A stretch of DNA of 64,000 nt from Actinoallomurus iriomotensis (GTDB taxonomy: Bacteria > Actinomycetota > Actinomycetes > Streptosporangiales > Streptosporangiaceae): NCBI RefSeq assembly GCF_030269445.1, contig NZ_BSTJ01000010.1:366024-430023 (forward strand), read 5' to 3'. Each line of letters starts with the position of its first letter. The first letter of the stretch is position 1. Of the stretch, positions 16,277-24,610 are shown piece by piece. The position numbers were made by a program, and so were the translations under genes. The notes beneath the pieces were generated by a model, which saw only the letters and a program-made list of their open reading frames with translations, did not search any database and was not told where the DNA came from.

Positions 16277-17155
16277 TCACAGGTGGAGCAGGAAGTCGCG
16301 TACAGCGGTTCCGATCTCGTACGGGGAGTCCTCCTGGACGTAGTGGCCGCCCCTGACGTTCACCTCTCGCTGGTTCGCGAAGGTCCGGGCGAATTCCGCG
16401 GCGCGTCCGACGAGCATCGCGCCGGGCTCGGCCGCGATGAAGAGCTTGGGGATCGGGCTCGTGGCCAGCCACCGCCCGTAGTCCTCGACGATCTCGATGA
16501 CGTCGGCGGGGGTGCCGTCGATCGGCAGCTCACGCGGGAAGGTCAGCGTCGGGACACGTGACTCCGGGGTCGGGAACGGTGCACGGTAGGCCGCCATCGT
16601 CGCCTCGTCCAGTGTGCGCAGGACGCTTCTGGGCAGCACCGTCTCGACGAAGAAGTTCTGCCTCAGCACGAGGTCCTCACCCTGCTCCGAACGCATCGCA
16701 CGAAAGAGCCGGTCGCGTCCGGAGGGGAAGTCCGACCAATCGCGGGGCCGCACGATCGCCTCCATGTAGGCGATCGCCCTGACCCGTTCGGGATGCCTCC
16801 GGGCCCAGTGGAAACCGAGCGCCGACCCCCAGTCGTGGACGACCAGCGTGACGTTCCGGGTCAGGCCGAGGGTCTCGAACCAGGCGTCGAGGTAGCGGGC
16901 GTGGTCGACGAAGCGGTACCGCCCGTCCGGGGCGGGGCCGGACCGGCCCATTCCCACCAGGTCCGGTGCCAGGCAGCGGCCGTGGCCGGCGAGGAGGGGG
17001 ATGACGTTCCGCCACAGGTAGGACGAGCTGGGGTTGCCGTGCAGGAAGACGATGGGGTCACCGCTCCCGGTGTCCACGTGGCTGATGTGCGTCCCGAGAA
17101 CGCTCGTCCGCCTCCTCGGCAGGGAGTCGGTACTGGGGATGTCGTGGCGCTGCAT
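16277..17155 (-). CDS. Haloalkane dehalogenase-like alpha/beta hydrolase
   Basis: This 292-aa alpha/beta hydrolase closely follows the pattern of haloalkane dehalogenase subfamily II. The halide-holding Asn is N41 in FLHGNPSSSYLWRN; the nucleophile is D108, followed by halide-holding W109, in VVHDWGSALGFHWARRHPERV; the catalytic acid is E132 in YMEAIVRP; and the general base is H271 in GGHYVQEDSP. All five positions lie at nearly the same residue numbers as in the Rhodococcus enzyme, and the length agrees. It should hydrolyse carbon-halogen bonds of small haloalkanes to alcohol and halide. It lies 22 bp downstream of a TetR gene in the same direction, so it is probably induced through that regulator. 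Confidence 0.88.
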   Translation of the reverse strand: MQRHDIPSTDSLPRRRTSVLGTHISHVDTGSGDPIVFLHGNPSSSYLWRNVIPLLAGHGRCLAPDLVGMGRSGPAPDGRYRFVDHARYLDAWFETLGLTRNVTLVVHDWGSALGFHWARRHPERVRAIAYMEAIVRPRDWSDFPSGRDRLFRAMRSEQGEDLVLRQNFFVETVLPRSVLRTLDEATMAAYRAPFPTPESRVPTLTFPRELPIDGTPADVIEIVEDYGRWLATSPIPKLFIAAEPGAMLVGRAAEFARTFANQREVNVRGGHYVQEDSPYEIGTAVRDFLLHL

Positions 17156-17177
17156 GGGGCTTTTCTTCGGGCGGGCT

Positions 17178-17768
17178 TCAGGCGGATGGGCTGAGCACGG
17201 TGGCGAACGTGATGCGGTGGAATCGCCGGAGAGCCTCGGGGCTGCGCTCGACCTTCATGCGAAGGATCGCGCCCTGCCAGGAGGCGAGCAGGAAGTCCGC
17301 CATGTCGAGGGCCGGCACGTCGAGCCGGATCTGGCCCGCGGCGTCGGCCTCTCGCAGGCATCGGGCGAACGGCTCGCGCCACCGGGTGAATATCTCGGTG
17401 AGCCGGACGCGGATCGCCTCGCTGTGCTCGGCCGCCTCGAGACTCATGTTCCCGATCAGGCAGCCGTGTTGCCAGCCGCGTTCCTCCAGCCGTTCCGAGA
17501 CGGCGTCGAAGTAGGCCCGGAGGCGATCCAGCGGCGGTCGGCCGGGGTCCTCCAGCGTCGCGTCGACGACGGTGAGCAGGTCCGCGAAGTAGCGGTCGAC
17601 GATTTCAAGCCCGAACGCCTCCTTGGAGGCGAAATGGTTGGTGAAGGACCCCTGCGGGACCCCGGCGGCACCGGTGATCTCGCGTACGCCCGCGCCGGCG
17701 AAGCCGCGCCGGCGCACCACCTCAAGGCCTTCTCTCAGGATCTGCTCTTTGTTCGATGCTCTGGCCAC
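17178..17768 (-). CDS. TetR-family transcriptional regulator
   Basis: This is a 196-aa repressor from the GTG at 17768. The N-terminal HTH is clear (SNKEQILREGLEVVRRRGFAGAGVREITGAAGVPQGSFTNHFASKEAFGLEI), and the C-terminal ligand domain resembles the LmrA/YxaF group (GWQHGCLIGNMSLEAAEHSEAIR). A longer form from a TTG at 17804 is possible, but that TTG is the first part of a TTGACG -35 box, so the short form, read from a nearly leaderless transcript, is preferred. It precedes the dehalogenase by 22 bp and probably controls it. A dyad overlapping the promoter is the likely operator. Confidence 0.88.
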   Translation of the reverse strand: MARASNKEQILREGLEVVRRRGFAGAGVREITGAAGVPQGSFTNHFASKEAFGLEIVDRYFADLLTVVDATLEDPGRPPLDRLRAYFDAVSERLEERGWQHGCLIGNMSLEAAEHSEAIRVRLTEIFTRWREPFARCLREADAAGQIRLDVPALDMADFLLASWQGAILRMKVERSPEALRRFHRITFATVLSPSA

Positions 17769-17773
17769 CGGCT

Positions 17774-17804
17774 CAATATGTACGCCCGTATTGGTCTTCG
17801 TCAA
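17774..17804 (-). promoter_or_regulatory. Promoter and candidate TetR operator
   Basis: On the minus strand TTGACG (17799-17804) and TACATA (17777-17782) are separated by 16 nt, and the GTG at 17768 begins 8 nt after the -10, so the mRNA would be leaderless or nearly so. The sequence CAATATGTACGCCCGTATTG (17774-17793) is an imperfect dyad with CAATA/TATTG ends that covers the -10, as expected for an autorepressor site. Confidence 0.5.
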
Positions 17805-17839
17805 GACCCGGCCGTCGGCCGCCTCAGGCGTCCCCGCCT

Positions 17840-19081
17840 CTAGTCGACGGTCATGAGGCTCTTGGCGGACATGCCGGCGACGTCCTTGTAGCGGCGGGAG
17901 ATCGCGGCCAGTTCCTCCTGGCTGATGACGTCCTCGATGCGGTCGAACGGCCGGTCGCCCGTACGGTCCCGTACCTCGCGGATGATCACGTCCGGCGGGG
18001 TGCGGCGGTTGGTCAGCACCACCTCGGTCGTGGCGGGGCGGCGCCGGTCCTCGTACGCACGGAAGGCCGTGGTCACGTCGCTCGCGCCGGCCAGGGTCGT
18101 GCTCAGCGCCCTGGCGTCGAGGATCGCCTGGCCCGCGCCGTTCGAGCCGCGCGGCACCATCGGGTGCGCGGCGTCACCCAGGAGCGTGACGCGGTCGAAC
18201 GTCCACCGGTTCAAGGGGTCCTGGTCGACCATCGGGTACTCCAGCACCGCGGCGCTGGACCGCAGCAGCGCCGGCACGTCCAGCCAGTCGAAGTGCCAGT
18301 CCTCGTACGCGCCGATGAAGTCGTTCAGGTCGCCCCGGCGGTTCCAGTCGCGGGTGAGGTGGTGCGGCGTCTCGATCTCGGCGACCCAGTTGACCAACTG
18401 GTTGCCGGCTCCGTCGACGTCGTCGCGGATCGGGTACACGACGAGTTTGCCGAGGTCGAGCCAGCCGACACGGACCATGCTGGCGCCGGACAGGAACGGC
18501 CGGCCGATCGCGGTGCCGCGCCACATGTTGACGCCGGAGTAACGCGGCTCGCCCTCCTCGGGGTGGAACTGCCGCCGGATGACCGAGTGCACGCCGTCGC
18601 AGGCGACGACCCCGTCGGCGCGGACGCGGGGGAGCGGCGCGTCGCCGGTCGTCGTACGGAAGGTCAGGTACGCCCCGTCCTCGTCCTGCGTGACGCCGGT
18701 GCAGCGGTGGTCCAGGGCGACGGCGCCGGGGCCGAGCCGGTCGCGTACGGCGGCCAGGAGCACGGCGTGCAGGCGGCCCCGGTGGATGGAGTACTGCGGA
18801 TAGCGATAGCCGGCCGCCCGTCCGCTCGGCTCGCGGTAGATGAGCTGGCCGAACCGGTTGAAGAAGACCGACTCCGCGGTGAGCACGGCCTCCGCGGTCA
18901 GCGCCTCTTCGAGCCCGAGCCCGCTGAGCACCTCCGACGCGTGCGGCAGGATGTTGATGCCCACGCCGAGCGGCTTGATCTCCGGGACCGCCTCGTACAC
19001 CCGGCAGGGGACACCGGCCTCGTGCAGCCTCAGCGCCAGGACGAGTCCGGCGATTCCCGCTCCGACGATGGCGATGTCCAT
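17840..19081 (-). CDS. FAD-dependent aromatic monooxygenase (PhzS/salicylate hydroxylase-like)
   Basis: This 413-aa class A flavoprotein monooxygenase has the Rossmann fingerprint MDIAIVGAGIAGLVLALRLHEAG at the N-terminus, the GVGINILPHASEVL segment typical of the salicylate hydroxylase/PhzS group, the VACDGVHSVIRRQF motif (DG binding FAD/NADPH) at about 170, and VTLLGDAAHPMVPRGSNGAGQAILDA (GD motif and active-site loop) at about 290. It should hydroxylate an aromatic substrate using NAD(P)H and O2. The start at 19081 follows GAGGAG. It lies downstream of an AraC regulator in the same direction and upstream of the TetR/dehalogenase pair. The substrate is unknown. Confidence 0.9.
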   Translation of the reverse strand: MDIAIVGAGIAGLVLALRLHEAGVPCRVYEAVPEIKPLGVGINILPHASEVLSGLGLEEALTAEAVLTAESVFFNRFGQLIYREPSGRAAGYRYPQYSIHRGRLHAVLLAAVRDRLGPGAVALDHRCTGVTQDEDGAYLTFRTTTGDAPLPRVRADGVVACDGVHSVIRRQFHPEEGEPRYSGVNMWRGTAIGRPFLSGASMVRVGWLDLGKLVVYPIRDDVDGAGNQLVNWVAEIETPHHLTRDWNRRGDLNDFIGAYEDWHFDWLDVPALLRSSAAVLEYPMVDQDPLNRWTFDRVTLLGDAAHPMVPRGSNGAGQAILDARALSTTLAGASDVTTAFRAYEDRRRPATTEVVLTNRRTPPDVIIREVRDRTGDRPFDRIEDVISQEELAAISRRYKDVAGMSAKSLMTVD

Positions 19082-19183
19082 GCTGGGCGACTCCTCGTGT
19101 CCGCGAGCCCCGGACGCTCCGGGCGCACCGGTGGCGATCATGTCACCGCCGTGTTGCTACGTGAAGGCGCCGATCTCCGTCGT

Positions 19184-20110
19184 TCAGGATCCGGTTCGCC
19201 GGATCTCCAGCGGTGTCCGGCCGAACTCGCCGCGGAAGGCGCGGCTGAGGTGACCGGGTTCGGTCATGCCCCAGCGGGCGGCGATGGCGGCGATCGTCCG
19301 GTTGGCGAAGGCGGGGTCCGTCAGGTCGCGGCGGATGCGGTGGAGCCGCTCCCGCCGGACCCAGGCACTGAAGGAGACACCGCGGTCACGGAGGAGTTTG
19401 TGCAGGTAGCGCGTTGAGATGCCGTGCCGGCGCGCGACCTTCTCGGCGCAGAGCCCGGGGTCGGAGAGGTTGGCCGCCGCGTACGCGAGGATCCGGCCGG
19501 CCAGGTCGCCGGTGTCCGTGCGTTCGGGCGTGGTGTCGGTGAAGGCCGAGATGATCAGCGAGACGAGGGCGTCGGAGGGGCGGAGGCCGTTCAGGCCGGA
19601 CAGGGCGTCGACGTCGCGGCCGAGGCCGTACAGGAAGGCCGCGATCACCGCCTGGACCCCGCGGTCGCCCGGCAGCGCGACCGCCGTGCGCCGGCCGATC
19701 AGGTCGGCGCTGGGGCCGAGCATCGCGCGCGGGACGCCGGCCACCACGAGGTCGCACACGTCCGTGCCGATCAGCCGGTACGGCCGAGAGGTCTCGTACG
19801 CGACCAGGTCGCCGGGCCGGACGCGGCACTGCCGGCCGTCCTGGATGACGATCATCGAGCCGCTGAGGTGGAGGGTCACCTTGAGCAGTTCGGTGTCGGT
19901 GGACGTCACGCACCGGGCGTCCCGGTTCACCATCGCGGGCGTGCTCGTGATCCGCGCGACGACCACCGATCCCATCCGCGCGCTGTCGCCCCCCGCTTCG
20001 AAGCGGTCCTCCGCCGGTACTCCGATCCTCAACGGCACGAAGATCGACGAGGTGGCCTTCTGGGGTTCCTGCGGATCGTCCAGAAGAGCCGGGGCTGCAC
20101 CGACACGCAT
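19184..20110 (-). CDS. AraC-family transcriptional regulator (AraC_binding_2 type)
   Basis: This 308-aa regulator has an N-terminal AraC-binding-like domain (about 40-180: FVPLRIGVPAEDRFEAGGDSARMG, then GRQCRVRPGDLVAYETSRPYRL) and a C-terminal HTH (about 215-305: EKVARRHGISTRYLHKLLRDRGVSFSAWVRRERLHRIRRDL and IAAIAARWGMTEPGHLSRAFRGEFGRTPLEIRR). This architecture is common in activators of aromatic or amino-group catabolism. It lies 102 bp upstream of the FAD monooxygenase in the same direction and probably activates it. The start at 20110 (MRVGAAP) is supported by AAGGAG about 8 nt upstream. Confidence 0.92.
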   Translation of the reverse strand: MRVGAAPALLDDPQEPQKATSSIFVPLRIGVPAEDRFEAGGDSARMGSVVVARITSTPAMVNRDARCVTSTDTELLKVTLHLSGSMIVIQDGRQCRVRPGDLVAYETSRPYRLIGTDVCDLVVAGVPRAMLGPSADLIGRRTAVALPGDRGVQAVIAAFLYGLGRDVDALSGLNGLRPSDALVSLIISAFTDTTPERTDTGDLAGRILAYAAANLSDPGLCAEKVARRHGISTRYLHKLLRDRGVSFSAWVRRERLHRIRRDLTDPAFANRTIAAIAARWGMTEPGHLSRAFRGEFGRTPLEIRRTGS

Positions 20111-20426
20111 GACCAAGCTCCTTGTTCTCCATCGCGACAGGGGGAGCGGGGCTTCCTTCATAGTGCGCGCGTTGGTCCCGAATGCCGTGCTGGGACGAGG
20201 ATGGGACGCGCCGCAGGCCGCTTCGACGGTGAAACGCGCAGGTCAGCCGGGTGGGGCGTGCTCCGCGCCGGGCGACGGGATGAGACGGGGCTGGGACGCC
20301 TCGCGGGAGCCCGGGTCCGGTGGAGGCGCCGCCGCGGCGACCCGCCGTACGGACGCGTAACGCCAGGTCGGCCGCTGGACGATGCCATGGCACACTGATA
20401 CCTGGTCGTCGGTGAGCGGAGGTGAC
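20111..20426. other. Divergent intergenic region, AraC gene and BlaI gene
   Basis: This 316-bp stretch contains no supported gene. A short palindrome TGCCATGGCA (20383-20392) lies 35 bp before the BlaI start. No TACA-TGTA type operator like that of the second BlaI gene (26812-26829) was found here. Confidence 0.4.
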
Positions 20427-20786
20427 ATGGCTGGCGGAGAGCGTCGGGCCGCGGGTGCGCTCGAGGCCGAGGTGATGACCGTCCTCCAGCGGGGCGGCCG
20501 CCCGCTGAACGCCGCCGACGTGCAGTCCCTGCTGGCCGATGACCTCGCCTACACGACCGTGGTGACGATCCTGACCCGGATGCACGCCAAGGGCCTGCTG
20601 ACGCGTGAGAAGGACGGCCGGTCGTTCCGCTACGCGCCGGTCAGCGACGAGCCGGGCCTGGTCGCCCGCCGCATGCACCGGACCATGGCCGCCGAGCCCG
20701 ACCGCCAGGCCGTCCTCGCGCGCTTCGTCGACAGCCTGTCCGACCAGGACGAGCAGCTGCTGCGCGACCTGCTGGACGGTCGTTGA
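20427..20786 (+). CDS. BlaI/MecI-family repressor (copy 1)
   Basis: This is a 119-aa penicillinase-repressor-type winged-helix protein: GALEAEVMTVLQRGGRPLNAADVQSLL, then LAYTTVVTILTRMHAKGLLTREKDGRSFRYAPV and the C-terminal dimer helix QAVLARFVDSLSDQDEQLLRDLL. BlaI repressors leave DNA when cleaved after a membrane metalloprotease senses a signal, often a beta-lactam. The ATG at 20427 is 4 nt after GGAGG. The stop overlaps the start of an M56 peptidase gene, the standard partner. A paralogous pair lies in the opposite orientation at 25176-26787. No beta-lactamase gene is in the window. Confidence 0.93.
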   Translation: MAGGERRAAGALEAEVMTVLQRGGRPLNAADVQSLLADDLAYTTVVTILTRMHAKGLLTREKDGRSFRYAPVSDEPGLVARRMHRTMAAEPDRQAVLARFVDSLSDQDEQLLRDLLDGR

Positions 20787-21619
20787 CCGTGGACCTCGAC
20801 GCCTACCTGCCCTTCGTGGTCCCGGCGGTCGCCGCGCTGGCCGCCCGCCCGCTCGCCGAGCGCCTTCCGCCCCGTACGGCCTCGTGGGTGCTCACCGTCC
20901 TCGCGGCCGGGCTCGCTATCGCCTCCCTCGTTCCGCTGTTCGCCCTGGCCCGGGGCGATCTGTTCGCGGCCCTGCTGTTCGCGGCCGCGGTGGCAGGAGG
21001 GGCGGTCGCGGCGTACGGCCAGGGGCGCGCCCTGCGAACGGCCCGCCGGCAGGCGCGTGACCTGCCCGGCGACGGCGTGCTCGCGGTGGTCGCCGACGAC
21101 CGGATCGACGCCTACTCCGTTCCCGGCCGGGTGGTCGTGTCGACCGGCATGCTGGGCGCCTTGGACGCCGGCGAACAGCGGGTGCTGTTCGCGCACGAGA
21201 TCGCCCACCTGAGCGGCCGGCACCATCTCCTCCGCGCCGTCGTCCGCGTCGCGTCGGCGGCCAACCCGCTGCTGTGGCCGATGCGGCGTGCCCTCTGGTA
21301 CGCCACCGAGCGCTGGGCCGACGAACGGGCGGCGGCGGCGGTCGGCGACCGCGTCATGGCGGCGCGGGTGATCGGCAAGGTCGCCCTGGCGTCGGGCACG
21401 GCCCCGTCCGTCCGGATGGGCATCGGCACCACGCGCCCCGGACCGGTGCCCCGCCGCGTCGCCGCCCTGCTGGGCCCGCCGCCCCGCCGCGGCGCCGTCC
21501 TGACCGTGGCCGCCCTGGGCCTGCTGCTGTGCTCCGGCCTCACCGCGCCGGACCTCGTCGGCGACCCGCACCACGCGCCCGTGAGCGGCATCGTGGTGGT
21601 GGCGGGCCCGCGACGCTGA
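20783..21619 (+). CDS. M56 (BlaR1-like) membrane metallopeptidase (copy 1)
   Basis: This is a 278-aa membrane peptidase. Three N-terminal hydrophobic segments are followed by the zinc motif HEIAH in VLFAHEIAHLSGRHH (HExxH) and the downstream ERWADERAAAAVGD helix, with the third ligand region typical of M48/M56 enzymes. A last TM helix (AVLTVAALGLLLCSGL) closes it. No external penicillin-binding sensor domain is present, so the signal is not obviously a beta-lactam. It probably inactivates the adjacent BlaI. The TTG at 20783 overlaps the BlaI stop; GTG 20789 is the alternative. Confidence 0.88.
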   Translation: MTVDLDAYLPFVVPAVAALAARPLAERLPPRTASWVLTVLAAGLAIASLVPLFALARGDLFAALLFAAAVAGGAVAAYGQGRALRTARRQARDLPGDGVLAVVADDRIDAYSVPGRVVVSTGMLGALDAGEQRVLFAHEIAHLSGRHHLLRAVVRVASAANPLLWPMRRALWYATERWADERAAAAVGDRVMAARVIGKVALASGTAPSVRMGIGTTRPGPVPRRVAALLGPPPRRGAVLTVAALGLLLCSGLTAPDLVGDPHHAPVSGIVVVAGPRR

Positions 21620-21634
21620 GTCGGTGGTCCAGTC

Positions 21635-22315
21635 TCACCGGGTAGGTCGGGAAGCACGCAAGCGGGCTTGGAGGCGGTCCAGGATGCGTTCGGCCTCGCT
21701 GTCGGCCAGTGACGATCGTTGATGGACGCGTGGGCCGAGCCGTTGGTCTTCGACAGCGGACGATCCCACGCCCTGTTCATGGCCCAGGAGCACGAGTGTG
21801 GCCACGAACTCATCTGATGGAATCAGGGTCTCATGGAATTTTCCAGCCGGAATATAGTGCATATCTGACGCGTCAACCTCGCGATCCTGCTCCTGTCGAA
21901 TGTACAGGGTGCCATCCTCGGGTGTTATTCTTCGTTTGTTCCCGGGCAACACCTCGACCCGGTAAGGGGCGACCGGACGCCAGTCTCCGGGACCTGGGTG
22001 TTCCGCACTGTCGCTGTAGAGCACGTCACGGTAAGTGCCGGTCAGTACCAGGCTCGCAAGATGCCAGCCGTGGCGATGGATACGTGGCCCCCACGGCCGG
22101 GTCTTACGGTTCTCGTCGGGCCAGACGTGTAACCGTAGCTTGCCGAGTTGGGGCACGGTGTGGAGATACCAGATGGCGAAACCATAGGGATGCCAGGTGC
22201 CGCCTGAAAGGGTCTTTGTGACGCTAGGTAACGCGCTTCGCGCGAATTCTTTGAGTGTAGGCTCAGCGGATTCCCTGAAACGTCGGAATTGATCATTTTC
22301 TGGAGAGTCGCTCAC
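21635..22315 (-). CDS. Cupin-fold protein of the TIR island
   Basis: This 226-aa protein has no named family by eye. A cupin-like core is suggested by PRIHRHGWHLASLVLTGTYRDVLY (HxH at residues 80/82, then H85) and, further on, DMHYIPAGKFHETLIPSDEF (H153, H161). The order resembles metal-binding motifs 1 and 2 of thiol-dioxygenase-like cupins, but the usual Glu of motif 1 is absent. GTG at 22315 begins 21 bp after the TIR gene's stop. It is the last gene of the four-gene minus-strand island. Base composition is lower in GC than the flanks. It may process or sense a small metabolite made by the island. Confidence 0.65.
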   Translation of the reverse strand: MSDSPENDQFRRFRESAEPTLKEFARSALPSVTKTLSGGTWHPYGFAIWYLHTVPQLGKLRLHVWPDENRKTRPWGPRIHRHGWHLASLVLTGTYRDVLYSDSAEHPGPGDWRPVAPYRVEVLPGNKRRITPEDGTLYIRQEQDREVDASDMHYIPAGKFHETLIPSDEFVATLVLLGHEQGVGSSAVEDQRLGPRVHQRSSLADSEAERILDRLQARLRASRPTR

Positions 22316-22336
22316 GACGGTCAGCCCCTTTCACGG

Positions 22337-23800
22337 TCAGTACTCGGGACCGGGTGCGCGGACGCTGGAGGCGACCGCTGAGATGGCCAGTAAGCCATCC
22401 CTTGTCGGCCAGGTCTTCATTGCCGTGTCGCCATACTGGAAGTAGCTTCCCTTGAACGACTTTATTAGGGCATCGAAACCCCGTCGCACCACATCTTCGT
22501 GATCAAAATATGCGGCGGATGCCATGCCGGCCAGCGCGTGTGCATCGCCGAATCGGATGATGGAGTGCCCGGTGGGCCGATCAATCGTCGATTGCCAGCC
22601 GCCTTCGTCATTTTGCTTCTGGCGTAAGTAATCACCGGATTCCGCGGCGAATTCGCGTAGACCGATCTCGGTGAGGCAGAACATCGCCAGTCCAGAGACC
22701 GCCGGTTGAGAGGCTCGTCCGGCCTGGGAGCCCCAACCGCAGTCATCGTTGCGCGTGTCACGCAGCCACGACAGGCCCGAAGTGATCGCGTCCCTGAGTC
22801 CGGGGCGTTCGCCGAGAACATCGTTCGCGACACTCAGTGCGTGCAGCGCATACGCCGTGGAGGCGGTCCAAGCGTCTTCGTCGCTGGTCCGCCAGGCCCA
22901 TCCGCCTGAAGGCTGTTGCCGGTTCAGTAACCAGTCGATCAGATCGTCACTGGTCGTCTCCGGCTCCCAGCCGGGAATGACCCGCTGCATCTCCGCGCAT
23001 GCGAGTAACGCCTGAGCCGTCGCGTCCGTGATCGACGGGTCACCCGGGATGACAAGAGGAACGCCGCCGTCCCGGTTGCGATTGTCCAGCACCCAGGTGA
23101 GTGTTCGCCTGAGCCAGTGAGCGCTGGCGGGCGTGCGCTGCCGGCGATTGATGGCATACACCATTCCCGCGCTCGTCCACGTGCAGCTCGACGTGCCATC
23201 GGCGTCGGATGGAAGACCGCCGTCCCGGTTCTGTATGGAAGAGACCCAACGCTCGGTGACCCGGAGAATCGAATCTATCCGCGACAGAGTTCGCCGTTCC
23301 CATGGGCTGATCTCACGTGGTGCGGAAGATGTGGTGGTGAACGGTCGGCTCGTACGAAGCCCGCCCGGCGGCCCAGGCGGTTCGCCTCGTATGCCGGCGG
23401 CGAGACGATCAAGCTGATGGGGGGTGATCCCGGACCGGAGGTCGATATAGGTGAAACGGCGTAAGAACTGCGGGATGAGGTTGTTCGCATCTGGTCCTGC
23501 TCCCGGCAGTAACAACGGGATCACGCGTCGTTCATCGGGTTTCTCCGCGAACAGGTCGATCGCGGTTCGAAATTCCTCGTGGTGCCACGCGCCGACGCCA
23601 TGCTTGCCCAGGGCCACCAGCATCACATCGCAGTTCGATATGGCGGCCTCTATTTCGTTTTGCCACGCTCGCCCCGGAATCAGGGACCAGACGTCGAGCC
23701 AGCAGAAGATTCCCTTGTCCTGGACAAGCCGCCTGGCTATTTCGTGAACGATCTCGCCGTCCTGCGAGTTATAGCTGATGAAAGCGTGGTGGCTGACCAT
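22337..23800 (-). CDS. TIR-domain protein fused to a terpene-cyclase-like alpha/alpha toroid
   Basis: This is a 487-aa fusion. Residues about 1-140 are a bacterial TIR domain: HHAFISYNSQDGEIVHEIARRL, FCWLDVWSLIPGRAWQNEIEAAI (candidate NADase Glu around 49-51), CDVMLVALGKHGVGAWHHEEF. Residues about 170-480 form five to six repeats of about 50 aa with Q/N-x-DGG(W) turns (IQNRDGGLPSDADG, NRNRDGGVPL, NRQQPSGGWAW, RNDDCGWG, KQNDEGGWQ). These look like the prenyltransferase/squalene-cyclase toroid. A DxD-G near the first repeat is a degenerate DxDD acid motif, so catalysis as a cyclase is uncertain and a ligand-binding role is likely. Its ATG abuts the stop of the HAD gene with no gap. TIR effectors usually act on NAD+ in immunity. 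Confidence 0.82.
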   Translation of the reverse strand: MVSHHAFISYNSQDGEIVHEIARRLVQDKGIFCWLDVWSLIPGRAWQNEIEAAISNCDVMLVALGKHGVGAWHHEEFRTAIDLFAEKPDERRVIPLLLPGAGPDANNLIPQFLRRFTYIDLRSGITPHQLDRLAAGIRGEPPGPPGGLRTSRPFTTTSSAPREISPWERRTLSRIDSILRVTERWVSSIQNRDGGLPSDADGTSSCTWTSAGMVYAINRRQRTPASAHWLRRTLTWVLDNRNRDGGVPLVIPGDPSITDATAQALLACAEMQRVIPGWEPETTSDDLIDWLLNRQQPSGGWAWRTSDEDAWTASTAYALHALSVANDVLGERPGLRDAITSGLSWLRDTRNDDCGWGSQAGRASQPAVSGLAMFCLTEIGLREFAAESGDYLRQKQNDEGGWQSTIDRPTGHSIIRFGDAHALAGMASAAYFDHEDVVRRGFDALIKSFKGSYFQYGDTAMKTWPTRDGLLAISAVASSVRAPGPEY

Positions 23801-24442
23801 CTAGGTCTCACAGAAACCGAGTATCATGTCTGAGTCCAACGTTTCGACGACGATGTCAGCGGCTTCATTCAAGCCTTGTTTGGCCTGCGCCGACCTTGCG
23901 ATGCCGACCACGAAGAGCCCGGCGTCGCGGGCCGATGCGGCGCCGACCCGGCTATCTTCGATGGCGAGGCAGTCGGTTGGCTCTCGTCGCAGCTGCCTGC
24001 ACACTTCCAGGTACAAGTCCGGGGCGGGTTTCGGCCGCGCCACTTCGGTGCGGCAGACCGTCGTTGTGATGAGCCCGTCTAAACCGGTGACGGCCAGAGC
24101 GCGATTGAACTCCGGGCGTGGGGTCTGGGTGGCGATCGCCAGATCGATCCCGTTCTTCTGCAACTCCTGTGCGCAGGTCACGGCGTCGGGAAAGCGAACG
24201 ATCTCCGCTTGGACTCTGACGGGGAAGTCCTTGCGGAATTCGCGCTCGACCTTTTTGGGGTCGACCGAAAGCCGCTGCGAGAAGTGGTGAAGCACATCGG
24301 GGAACGCGCGGCCCACGGCGTATTGCAGTTCACGGCCTGTTATTTTACGCCCTGCGGCGGCCAGCGCGACGCGCCAGGAGTCGAGGTAAGCACATTGCGA
24401 GTCCACCAACGTGCCGTCCCAGTCGAATACCACTGCTTTCAC
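23801..24442 (-). CDS. HAD-superfamily phosphatase/mutase of the TIR island
   Basis: This 213-aa HAD subfamily IA enzyme has all four motifs: DWDGTLVDS (nucleophile Asp and acid Asp), ATQTP (motif II Thr), RPKPAPDLYL (motif III Lys) and LAIEDSRVGAASARDAG (motif IV acid). A helical cap after motif I resembles beta-phosphoglucomutase and phosphoglycolate phosphatase. It should remove or move a phosphate on a small metabolite. GTG at 24442 has GGGGAG 6 nt upstream. The stop abuts the start of the TIR-toroid gene, which indicates tight coupling. Substrate unknown; the neighbouring cytidylyltransferase suggests a sugar- or polyol-phosphate. Confidence 0.88.
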   Translation of the reverse strand: MKAVVFDWDGTLVDSQCAYLDSWRVALAAAGRKITGRELQYAVGRAFPDVLHHFSQRLSVDPKKVEREFRKDFPVRVQAEIVRFPDAVTCAQELQKNGIDLAIATQTPRPEFNRALAVTGLDGLITTTVCRTEVARPKPAPDLYLEVCRQLRREPTDCLAIEDSRVGAASARDAGLFVVGIARSAQAKQGLNEAADIVVETLDSDMILGFCET

Positions 24443-24610
24443 GCAGGCTCCCCATCGAACGCCGGTTCAAATATGCATCTCGCTCCCTCGTGCAAGCAGA
24501 AGAGGATGCCTTTTTAATCCGTTAGCGGGTTGCTATCGTAACAGCTTGCCGTCTATCGGACCATCGGCAGCGGCGATGGCTTGACCGAAATGTCGTGTGC
24601 CGCCTCGGTG
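24443..24610. other. Low-GC spacer inside the TIR island
   Basis: This 168-bp stretch between the cytidylyltransferase and HAD genes is clearly richer in A+T than the chromosome around it. It may hold a second promoter for the HAD-TIR-cupin part. No ORF or hairpin is convincing. Confidence 0.35.
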
